Of a stretch of 50,471 nt of DNA, positions 14,503 to 21,430 are shown in pieces. Each line of letters opens with the position of its first letter. The stretch's first letter is position 1. Under the pieces are notes generated by a model. It had not been told where the DNA came from. It searched no databases and worked only from the letters and a program-made list of their open reading frames with translations. This stretch comes from a virus, in IMG/VR virus record IMGVR_UViG_3300017746_001999, positions 1 through 50,471 of that record; one strand, written 5' to 3'. The position numbers and the translations under genes were made by a program.

Positions 14503-15551
14503 TACACTTCCTCAACTAATTCATCGAAGTCGATTTCAGACTTATAGCCAATAGTGAATGTGCGCTTAATAAAGTCTTTGAAATCAGTCTCTGACATAAT
14601 ACGTTCCCAGAACTCAGGCTTTAATGTATCTGCCACACGAGATTTGGATGTAAGTACTTCGCCAGTTTCTGGATTAACACCTTCATACCAACCATTACTT
14701 GGTTTCATAGCATAGCCACCTGCAAGAGCAACCTCTAACAATCCACTATACTTTTCGACTCCACCTTCCCACGATACTGAGATAGGGATCTTAGACTTCT
14801 CTTTAACAGAACGAGACTTCTCAATGTTAATAACAAAGTCATAACCTGTAATCTCTGTACCAGTCTTAACTTGTCTACGACCAAGGATCCAGATGTCATT
14901 AGCTGAATAGTAAATACCTGTACCGCCAGACACAACTGCTTTAGAGAACATCTCTTGAGTTTGATATGTGTGGTTAACAGCCAACAATGGGATGTCCTTC
15001 ATAGCCAAGTATGGTGTGCACATACGGAACAAACTCTTAAGTTGTTTGGCACGTGTCATATCACCCACTGACTTTTCAGACACTGCGTCCTCAAGTTCTT
15101 TCTTAGATGCAAGGTTACCAATAGAATCAATAACAATAATGACATTGTCCTTTTTAGTCAAACCTTCTAATTGAGCAATCAAATCAAACTTTAGTTCTTC
15201 GATGTTAGTGATAGGTGTGTGTAGAACACGTGAGCTATCGACACCAAACTGTTCGAAATATGATTGTGGAGATCCAAATTCAGAGTCATAGAATAAGATG
15301 ACTGCATCTTTGTGTGCATCAAGATATGCCCCTGCCATAAGCAAAGCAAATGATGTCTTAAAGTGCTTAGAAGGTCCTGCTAGTACTGTAAGACCCGGTG
15401 ATAAGCCACCATCAACTGATCCAGATAGTGCCACGTTAACCATAGGAACTGATGTACTGACCATCTGTTTGTTTGTGAAGAAATCAGACTCAGACAAAAC
15501 TTCAGTTGTCTTAAGTTTGGTATTCTTCTTGAGTTTATCCATTATACTCAT
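14502..15551 (-). CDS. uvsX: UvsX RecA-like recombinase
   Basis: A 349-residue strand-exchange protein. Walker A is GPSKHFKT at 59-66, the variant form typical of phage UvsX. Walker B lies at DNVIIVIDSIGNL, and the L2 region follows (VSGGTGIYYSANDIWI). It catalyses homologous pairing for recombination-dependent replication and repair with UvsY and gp46/47. The start overlaps the cytidylyltransferase stop by four bases, and AGGAAAAC precedes the ATG. Confidence 0.95.
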   Translation of the reverse strand: MSIMDKLKKNTKLKTTEVLSESDFFTNKQMVSTSVPMVNVALSGSVDGGLSPGLTVLAGPSKHFKTSFALLMAGAYLDAHKDAVILFYDSEFGSPQSYFEQFGVDSSRVLHTPITNIEELKFDLIAQLEGLTKKDNVIIVIDSIGNLASKKELEDAVSEKSVGDMTRAKQLKSLFRMCTPYLAMKDIPLLAVNHTYQTQEMFSKAVVSGGTGIYYSANDIWILGRRQVKTGTEITGYDFVINIEKSRSVKEKSKIPISVSWEGGVEKYSGLLEVALAGGYAMKPSNGWYEGVNPETGEVLTSKSRVADTLKPEFWERIMSETDFKDFIKRTFTIGYKSEIDFDELVEEV

Positions 15552-15976
15552 TTAGTTTTCCTTTCATTGCAAACACGTTCTCGTAGATCACTCGTAGAGA
15601 ATCTGTGTGTTCGACTATTATAATATGTTTCGATACCTAACTGACGAGCAAGCTCTTTACCAGTAAAGTCTCTATTCTTATATTCGTCACCAAGTATGCG
15701 AACATTAATTGGATACATGTTAATTATATCAATTAAATCTGATTCTGTACAGTATATAATGACCTCATCAACGTATTTAATTGCCTCTAACTGAGCCTGT
15801 CTTTCAACAATGCTTTGGATAGGGCTATTCTTCTCAGCACGATCAACACTAGGATCGATCTGCAATGCACAGATTAACCAATCACATTGTGACTTGGCCT
15901 CACGTAACATCATCACATGACCTGCATGTAGCAAGTCAAAAGTGGATGCCGTTAATCCTACACGTTTACCAACCAT
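15548..15976 (-). CDS. TagD-like nucleotidyltransferase (glycerol-3-phosphate / sugar-phosphate cytidylyltransferase family)
   Basis: A 142-residue member of the small nucleotidyltransferase family. HAGH at 17-20 is the HxGH nucleotide-binding motif, and RFSTSDLRERV near the end matches the ISTS/T-x-LR motif that contacts the triphosphate. Such enzymes activate glycerol phosphate or sugar phosphates with CTP or ATP. It sits in a block with an epimerase, a nucleotide-sugar dehydrogenase and, further on, a phosphomannomutase, so surface-glycan chemistry is a likely use. The substrate cannot be told from sequence. Confidence 0.87.
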   Translation of the reverse strand: MVGKRVGLTASTFDLLHAGHVMMLREAKSQCDWLICALQIDPSVDRAEKNSPIQSIVERQAQLEAIKYVDEVIIYCTESDLIDIINMYPINVRILGDEYKNRDFTGKELARQLGIETYYNSRTHRFSTSDLRERVCNERKTK

Positions 15977-16115
15977 CAGGAAATGCCGCTAGGTAATATT
16001 GGTGCATAAGGCTCTCGCCACCAACAGTGATTCGACGATGTAGTTCTTCCATACTGATGCCGTGGTATTCACAAGCACCTTTCATTAAACGATCTGTGGC
16101 TTTTTCAGTTGACAT
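15966..16115 (-). CDS. Conserved small protein (49 aa)
   Basis: A 49-residue protein, MSTEKATDRLMKGACEYHGI..., mostly helical with MHQYYLAAFPDGW at the end. The ATG at 16115 is chosen because AAAGGAT lies eight bases upstream; the longer frame to 16154 reads inside the epimerase gene. It overlaps the epimerase stop and the next gene by about 11 bases each. Function unknown. Confidence 0.6.
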   Translation of the reverse strand: MSTEKATDRLMKGACEYHGISMEELHRRITVGGESLMHQYYLAAFPDGW

Positions 16116-17076
16116 TATAATATCCTTTATACCATTCGATAAACTTCTTAACACCTTCCTTCATTGGTGTTGTTGGATTATACCCTAATCTACTCAACTT
16201 GTCAATAGATGACCATGTATCTTTTGCATCTGCTTTATGCATTGGGACAAGTTCACGTTTAGCTTCACGTCCTAGGTTCTCCTCAATAGCATCAACAAAG
16301 TCTGTAAGAGGCACACGTTTGCCATAGCCAATGTTGAATATCTCATTATAGTGCTCTTCATGATTAGGATGTAACCCCTGAGTGTATGTGTGATCCAATG
16401 TAATTCTGATACCTTGTACAATATCATCAATGTAGGTAAAGTCTCTTGACATATCGCCAAAGTTATACAACTCAATAGGATATCCCCTGACGATGTTCTT
16501 AGTAAAATTAAACAATGCCATGTCTGGTCTACCCCAAGGACCGTAAACCGTAAAGAACCTAAGACCTACAGTATTACGAATAGGACTAGACATAAACTGT
16601 GCTTCATTGGCGGCTTTAGTAAACGAATATGGATTTAAAGCACGTGGTAGCTTTTCATATTCATCTTGCGGCATAGGATTACCTGCCATAACTGATGAAG
16701 AAGAAGCATAGACAATGTTCTCTACACCGTGTTTCTCGCACACCTCTATTAGGTTTTGAGAACCAGTCATGTTGTTATCAATATACTGTTGTGGGTTTTT
16801 AAGAGAATGCCTTACGCCTGCATAAGCGGCTAAGTGCATGACAATGTCTGGTTTGTGCTTTCCCACAAAGTGATCAAGACCACGTTTGTCTTTAAGATCT
16901 ACATAAGATACTTCAAAGCTTCTTTCACGTAAGTTCTTAGATCTAGCATTCTTCAATGCAACATCATAATAGTGATTGAAGTTATCTAATCCACAAACTT
17001 CATAACCATCGTCTAGTAGTGAGTTAGCAAGATGGTATCCAATAAACCCTGCACAACCTGTTATCATAACTTTCAT
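16105..17076 (-). CDS. NAD-dependent nucleotide-sugar epimerase (UDP-glucuronate 4-epimerase-like)
   Basis: A 323-residue short-chain dehydrogenase/reductase-type epimerase. GCAGFIG at 7-13 is the NAD-binding GxxGxxG, Y150xxxK154 is the catalytic pair, and Ser-rich ASSSSV (125-129) supplies the third catalytic residue. DNFNHYYDVALKNAR and HLAAYAGVRHSL resemble UDP-glucuronate 4-epimerases, so UDP-galacturonate production is a reasonable guess. The ATG at 17076 follows AAAGGAG. Its own sigma70-like promoter lies just upstream, overlapping the end of the UDP-sugar dehydrogenase gene. The dehydrogenase could supply the UDP-glucuronate substrate. Confidence 0.9.
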   Translation of the reverse strand: MKVMITGCAGFIGYHLANSLLDDGYEVCGLDNFNHYYDVALKNARSKNLRERSFEVSYVDLKDKRGLDHFVGKHKPDIVMHLAAYAGVRHSLKNPQQYIDNNMTGSQNLIEVCEKHGVENIVYASSSSVMAGNPMPQDEYEKLPRALNPYSFTKAANEAQFMSSPIRNTVGLRFFTVYGPWGRPDMALFNFTKNIVRGYPIELYNFGDMSRDFTYIDDIVQGIRITLDHTYTQGLHPNHEEHYNEIFNIGYGKRVPLTDFVDAIEENLGREAKRELVPMHKADAKDTWSSIDKLSRLGYNPTTPMKEGVKKFIEWYKGYYNVN

Positions 17077-17094
17077 ATTCGTCTCCTTTGCCAC

Positions 17095-17123
17095 AGTATA
17101 GCATATCTATGAGACTTTGTAAA
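17095..17123 (-). promoter_or_regulatory. Early sigma70-like promoter
   Basis: Minus strand: -35 TTTACA (17123-17118), 17-base spacer, -10 TATACT (17100-17095). It drives the epimerase gene; the -35 box lies inside the 3' end of the dehydrogenase gene. Confidence 0.75.
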
Positions 17124-17934
17124 CAACTTTCTGAACTTTTTCACGTTCATCTAATTCGTATTGAGAACGAATCTTGTTGTTCTCTTCAATCACTAAATCA
17201 AGTATTGACATTGTTCCATTACCAAATGCACTGAAGGCATTAGTATCTTTAGGGAAGCAAGCACCACCAAAACCAAAACGACCATCTTCGCCAGGAACCA
17301 TAGTGTGACTAGAATGTACTCTCGCATCAGCACCAATAGCACTAATAATAGTATCATAATCAGACCCATTTCCATCAATCAACTCCTTAAATTGGTTGAA
17401 CCACATAACCTTTGTGGCAAGAAACGAATTGACACCATACTTAACAAACGATGCATCTTGTGCAGTCATCTTATGTACTGGACACGGTTTACATTTACTC
17501 GATTCTTTATATAACTTGTGTAGAGCATCGGTTGACGAATCAGACCCACCAAAGATGTGCATAGGTGGATTGACAAAGTCGTGTAATGCGTTTCTTTCTG
17601 TAAGAAACTCAGGATTGTAAACCACCCTGTCACACTTATCAGATAACTCTTTAACTATACTTGGAATGACTGTAGACTTAATAATGATAAGTCCATTTGT
17701 TCTCAAAGCAAGTTTGGTAACTACACTTATAACTGTTGAAGCGTCAATAGATCCATCTTCACCAAATGGTGTGGGTACGCAAACAAATGATGCATCCGTA
17801 TCAGGATCTACATCATTAACGTCTGTACCTAGATTAGGATCTATTAATTGTAATTTGTTATCAAAGCAAGTAAAGCCATGTTCAACAGCTTTACCTACGA
17901 AACCATATCCAACAATGGCAATGCTCTTAGGCAT
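17107..17934 (-). CDS. UDP-glucose/GDP-mannose dehydrogenase family, short form
   Basis: A 275-residue protein with an N-terminal NAD-binding GYGFVG (9-14), the CVPTPFGEDGSID segment of the family, and catalytic Cys226 in FGGACFPKD. Full-length UDP-glucose dehydrogenases have about 390-450 residues. This one stops soon after the catalytic Cys and central helix, lacking most or all of the C-terminal UDP-binding domain. It may act on a different nucleotide sugar or need a partner. The ATG at 17934 overlaps the cupin stop by eight bases; a longer frame to 18018 has no ribosome-binding site and reads inside the cupin gene. Confidence 0.88.
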   Translation of the reverse strand: MPKSIAIVGYGFVGKAVEHGFTCFDNKLQLIDPNLGTDVNDVDPDTDASFVCVPTPFGEDGSIDASTVISVVTKLALRTNGLIIIKSTVIPSIVKELSDKCDRVVYNPEFLTERNALHDFVNPPMHIFGGSDSSTDALHKLYKESSKCKPCPVHKMTAQDASFVKYGVNSFLATKVMWFNQFKELIDGNGSDYDTIISAIGADARVHSSHTMVPGEDGRFGFGGACFPKDTNAFSAFGNGTMSILDLVIEENNKIRSQYELDEREKVQKVVYKVS

Positions 17935-18268
17935 GACCAACAGTTTCTCTTTTAATATCTTGATGATTAAACTCTGCCCAATACAACTCAAAGGCAACAC
18001 CTTCTTCAAGGCATTCAAACTGATGATATACCCCAGGTTTTACCTTAGTGTACATCCCAGGATCTAGAATAGTCTCATCAACTAAATCATAATCTTTCTG
18101 CCATACTCGAATAAGCATTCGACCACTCTCGACATAAAAACCATTCCACTTAAACTCGTGGAGATGCTTAGAGCATACTCCACCTTTGTTCATTTCAATT
18201 CGGTGGAACTCTAGTGCACCATTGGCTTCTACTAGTTCTGTCCCACCCCATACTTTACCTGCAATCAT
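17927..18268 (-). CDS. Cupin-domain protein
   Basis: A 113-residue single cupin. The conserved first motif KHLHEFKWNGFYVESG supplies two His (KHLHE), and the second motif is KPGVYHQFECLEEG. This resembles the cupin domain fused to mannose-1-phosphate guanylyltransferases and sugar isomerases. Its place beside a nucleotide-sugar dehydrogenase and near a phosphomannomutase supports a role in sugar modification, though metal and substrate are unknown. Confidence 0.8.
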   Translation of the reverse strand: MIAGKVWGGTELVEANGALEFHRIEMNKGGVCSKHLHEFKWNGFYVESGRMLIRVWQKDYDLVDETILDPGMYTKVKPGVYHQFECLEEGVAFELYWAEFNHQDIKRETVGHA

Positions 18269-18271
18269 AAT

Positions 18272-18457
18272 TTACCACCATCCTAGTTTATTTGTGTTAT
18301 GTATAATAATAGCAAAGCAAGTAAGGATGTGGATAACCCACCAGAATGTTCTGATAGCCGCTACTGCATTTGCTTGTGCATCCGTTTCGCCTACCTTTTC
18401 ACCAAGGCTTTTAGCCCAGATTCGCCATGCTGTTTTTAGCATTCCATTAATATCCAT
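18272..18457 (-). CDS. Small membrane protein (61 aa) linked to the phosphate transporter
   Basis: A 61-residue protein with a charged N-terminal half (WRIWAKSLGEKVGETDAQAN) and one C-terminal membrane segment (about 38-55). It overlaps the end of the PiT-like transporter gene by 11 bases. I recall similar 'RxFWWxxHIxTC' small proteins in marine T4-like phages. A transporter accessory role is possible only from position. Confidence 0.62.
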   Translation of the reverse strand: MDINGMLKTAWRIWAKSLGEKVGETDAQANAVAAIRTFWWVIHILTCFAIIIHNTNKLGWW

Positions 18458-19406
18458 TCGGTACTAGGACGTAATGTATCGTAAGTACGATTCCCAACGA
18501 AGCACCAAGCCCAACCATCATCTTCAAGAAGTCTTTACCTATTAATGGAAACACTGTCTTGATTTTTCCCTTACCTGTATATGTAGCCATTGCTAACTCA
18601 CGTCCACATAAGAGACCCACGAACACCCATGTTGTTGACATAGGAATATCATTCAACTCTTTAAAGAAGAATAGGATTGCCCAATAGACTGCATCGATAA
18701 TAGTAGCAGAACGTACATAACGTGTGTTGTGCTTCTCAATAACAATCTGTTGGATCTTACCACCACCTTCACGTAGCATGAATGCCAAACCACCAACAAA
18801 GACTACACTAACCATAATCATCAATGAAATGTCAAGTTGTCTTGGAAGGAACACTGCGATATTAGCTACATCATGAGATAACCAAGTAAACCATAAGAAA
18901 CCTGTTGTGATCCATTGACCAATTCTCCAATATGCTTTATGTTCTGGTTTAACATCTTTAGTTTCATCTAGAATACGACTTACAATCATCCAGATTGCAT
19001 AAGCGGCAACTGCGGCAACAGCATAACCCATCATGGATTTCATTAGCATTTTCTCTAACACGAATGTAGATGCAAATGCCGATAGAACTAAGAACGATGT
19101 AGATACTGGAACACCTACTCTGGTCAATAGCAAAAGAACTGCTGGTGCTAGTGCATGATACCATTGTACTTCTTGAAATGGAATCTTATTAAGTCTTCCA
19201 TAACTAATATCACCACCATTCATATACCAACCATACCAAAGAGTATAGAGTAGAACACCAGAAGCGGCTAACCACATAGTCTTCCAACTAAATCTTTCAT
19301 TATTACTTGCTATCCAAGTACCCAAAGTTTGTACAGAATCATTTGCTATTACTGCGTAAGCGGCGAATATAAATCCTACCACCATCCATATCGTTAGTGC
19401 GTCCAT
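18447..19406 (-). CDS. PiT-family-like inorganic phosphate transporter
   Basis: A 319-residue polytopic membrane protein with about nine to ten predicted transmembrane segments. It carries the two inverted PiT signatures in modified form: IANDSVQTLGT near residue 20 and LSHDVANIAVFLPRQ near 180. The second is close to the family's GANDVANAxG, with His replacing Asn. PiT carriers import phosphate with H+ or Na+. In a phage this would raise phosphate for DNA synthesis in a phosphate-poor host, an auxiliary metabolic role. It follows the 44-residue basic gene by two bases. Family confidence is good; the ion and affinity are unknown. Confidence 0.82.
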   Translation of the reverse strand: MDALTIWMVVGFIFAAYAVIANDSVQTLGTWIASNNERFSWKTMWLAASGVLLYTLWYGWYMNGGDISYGRLNKIPFQEVQWYHALAPAVLLLLTRVGVPVSTSFLVLSAFASTFVLEKMLMKSMMGYAVAAVAAYAIWMIVSRILDETKDVKPEHKAYWRIGQWITTGFLWFTWLSHDVANIAVFLPRQLDISLMIMVSVVFVGGLAFMLREGGGKIQQIVIEKHNTRYVRSATIIDAVYWAILFFFKELNDIPMSTTWVFVGLLCGRELAMATYTGKGKIKTVFPLIGKDFLKMMVGLGASLGIVLTIHYVLVPNGY

Positions 19407-19408
19407 GT

Positions 19409-19543
19409 TTAAGCCTTTTTCCTAAATTTACGTAAACGAGCAAACAACCTCAATTGCTTCTCTGTTATAATTCGTTTTGTTTCACTACGGCGACTACGTG
19501 CCGCCTTTGACAATTGCATTCTAATTGCTCTATTCATAATCAT
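19409..19543 (-). CDS. Very basic small protein (44 aa)
   Basis: A 44-residue frame, MIMNRAIRMQLSKAARSRR..., with about one third Arg plus Lys and ending RKFRKKA. The ATG at 19543 overlaps the TGA of the primase gene (ATGA), with GGAG just upstream; a second ATG at 19537 has better spacing. The composition resembles small ribosomal or nucleic-acid-binding proteins. No function is recognised. Confidence 0.55.
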   Translation of the reverse strand: MIMNRAIRMQLSKAARSRRSETKRIITEKQLRLFARLRKFRKKA

Positions 19544-20472
19544 ATAACTCCATTCTTGTAGATATATTCCAAAGCACGATCTGCTTCGACTTGAAGTGGT
19601 CTATTGTTATACCAATTACCATTCTCTGCGTCAAACTGAGAACACATCTCTGCTATCTGATCAGAGGTAATTGGGTATCCACGATAGCTTGCATTCCCTG
19701 CTGTCTTAACCATTATAGCATACATCTTAGAATACCAACCAGTTTCATTGATTGTTACATATTCTGCGGCTAGGTTCTTAGGCCAGAATGGGCAGTCATG
19801 ATAACTAGACCACGAGTATTCTGTATTAGTCAATCTACTCTTACGATGTTCTAATACTGCTTTCTGTAATTCGGGTGACAGTCTATCCATAAAGTTCTTA
19901 CTATCACGCCGACTGTCATATGGATGCGTTGCTAGAAGCTCTTCCACATCAAGAGGCCGACCACTGTTAACGTAAAAGAAGTTAAAAGCGTTAGCGTAGT
20001 CAGCTGGTATGTAATACATTCTAGACAAGTCTTTAGTCTGTGCATCTCCAATTGAATCTGACCACTTATTGAGGGCATACCAGAAGTGACGTATTCTAGG
20101 TTCGTCAACCTCTGTTTCAAGATTGAATACAATCCGAAACTTAGGATGTACGTCCGTACTACTAGCAGTGCTATACACAACATAATCAAGATCACCATAC
20201 TTATCATTAAGTTCATTTTCTAAATCCCCTTCGAAGACATGATCGTCAACATCAATAGCACACCAACTTCCCCAAGCCAATACGTTCTTGTTGGCTCTAG
20301 TAGTATCTGGTTTATAAATTGCTGGTGAAATGAGTTCTGCATGCTTCTTTCCTTCTGATGGTGTTGTTGACAGTTTACGCAATAGTCCAACAAAATCATC
20401 CCAAGACTGGAAGTCAATCCGCTTGTCTGTTTTGTTATCATACTGATTTTTGAAAACTGTCAACGAGTACAT
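19540..20472 (-). CDS. AEP-type (archaeo-eukaryotic) primase-like protein
   Basis: A 310-residue protein. Residues 72-78 (AIDVDDH) fit the DxD metal motif of archaeo-eukaryotic primases. STASSTDVHPKFRIVF (101-116) fits the sxH-plus-basic motif, and KDLSRMYYIPA (147-157) fits the third motif carrying an acidic residue. This layout is known from phage and plasmid primase domains. The C-terminal third is helical, as in primase C-terminal accessory domains. T4 primes with gp61, a TOPRIM enzyme, and none is visible in the window. This protein is therefore a candidate primase partner of gp41. Its start overlaps the MazG stop. Confidence 0.65.
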   Translation of the reverse strand: MYSLTVFKNQYDNKTDKRIDFQSWDDFVGLLRKLSTTPSEGKKHAELISPAIYKPDTTRANKNVLAWGSWCAIDVDDHVFEGDLENELNDKYGDLDYVVYSTASSTDVHPKFRIVFNLETEVDEPRIRHFWYALNKWSDSIGDAQTKDLSRMYYIPADYANAFNFFYVNSGRPLDVEELLATHPYDSRRDSKNFMDRLSPELQKAVLEHRKSRLTNTEYSWSSYHDCPFWPKNLAAEYVTINETGWYSKMYAIMVKTAGNASYRGYPITSDQIAEMCSQFDAENGNWYNNRPLQVEADRALEYIYKNGVI

Positions 20473-20783
20473 TATACTAGGTCACTTTCCTTCACAAAGA
20501 CACCATCAATCATACGACCTTTGCGATCTTTAATATCATCGTAAGCCACCTGTAGACATTCTTGCATAGACAAGTTATTACGAGCCATGATGTTAATTAG
20601 AACCACCATCATATCACCGATATCATCACGGATGTCTTTACCTTTACAGATGCTATCTGACAACTCACCTGCTTCTTGAATGAGTTTAAGGTACTGATCT
20701 TTATCAGTAGAACCCTCAATCAAATTGCGGTCATGATGCCATTGTTCAATTAATTCGACAAGATTTTCCAAGTGTGTCTCCAA
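20472..20783 (-). CDS. mazG: MazG-like nucleotide pyrophosphohydrolase
   Basis: A 103-residue all-alpha protein with the MazG EAGEL...DDIGD pattern (EExxE then ExxD-like acidic cluster binding Mg2+). Such enzymes hydrolyse (d)NTPs to monophosphates. Phage versions have been proposed to clean the pool or to alter ppGpp, though the latter is disputed. It overlaps the phosphomannomutase-like gene by 34 bases and abuts the primase gene. Length is that of the short MazG-like class rather than full bacterial MazG. Confidence 0.85.
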   Translation of the reverse strand: METHLENLVELIEQWHHDRNLIEGSTDKDQYLKLIQEAGELSDSICKGKDIRDDIGDMMVVLINIMARNNLSMQECLQVAYDDIKDRKGRMIDGVFVKESDLV

Positions 20784-21430
20784 TCATCTACTTGATTTAC
20801 GTTCTTAAAGTTAAGTGCGGTAGCGATATCATGATCGTTACCACCAACCATAGTCTTATCTCCAAAGAAGGTTATCTCTCCTTCAAAGTCTGGTAAGATC
20901 TGAGCTTTGCCACATCCAACAGGTGTTATATCCAATCCAGTCTCGCCTGCTACTGTAGCCATGACGTGACCTTTAAATCTATAATTGAACTCATCGGCAA
21001 TAGCCTTGCGTTCTTGGAACATCTCTTCATACCAAATGTAATCTTGACGTTGAAGAGGACCTGCATTCCTACCAACCACACTGAAGTTACACAACCCAGG
21101 CCGATGATCGAAATGATTACCAGTCCTCATAGTATATCTTGAACTGTGTAGTTTGTCAAGTAGAAAAAGGTTAGCTTCATGAGATAGTGACCAATCATTT
21201 GTTTTGATACCAACTCCTTTATTGTAAACATCGTTACCAGAACATTGATAGCATTTTAAAGTCTCCCACAGATCAAATCCAATCTGATCAATGGTCATCT
21301 CTTTCGGAGATCCAGTGACTAGTGTAACACTACGATCCTTTGCCCAATCGACAAAGAATTCACGAAACTCTGGATGCATCTTACTTCTACTAGGTGTAAG
21401 GGTTCCATCAACATCAAATATGTAATTCAT
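20750..21430 (-). CDS. Phosphomannomutase-like HAD protein (eukaryotic PMM type)
   Basis: A 226-residue HAD-superfamily protein. The nucleophile motif DVDGT has Asp6 and Asp8. NFSVVGRNA (115-123) and FFGDKTMVGGND (188-199) match the PMM1/PMM2 family, which converts mannose-6-phosphate to mannose-1-phosphate. Length is slightly below the usual 245. This would feed GDP-mannose or related sugars for surface glycans. It overlaps gp43 by four bases and MazG by 34. The PMM-type motif pair makes the subfamily fairly secure; the sugar specificity is inferred. Confidence 0.85.
   Translation of the reverse strand: MNYIFDVDGTLTPSRSKMHPEFREFFVDWAKDRSVTLVTGSPKEMTIDQIGFDLWETLKCYQCSGNDVYNKGVGIKTNDWSLSHEANLFLLDKLHSSRYTMRTGNHFDHRPGLCNFSVVGRNAGPLQRQDYIWYEEMFQERKAIADEFNYRFKGHVMATVAGETGLDITPVGCGKAQILPDFEGEITFFGDKTMVGGNDHDIATALNFKNVNQVDDWRHTWKILSN

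Noticed and set aside
17107-18018. 303-residue form of the UDP-sugar dehydrogenase
   Set aside because: The extra 28 residues are read inside the cupin gene; the NAD-binding domain starts right after the Met at 17934.
20750-21430. Polynucleotide phosphatase or generic HAD phosphatase
   Set aside because: NFSxxGR and GDKTxxGGND segments fit the PMM1/PMM2 family better than other HAD groups.
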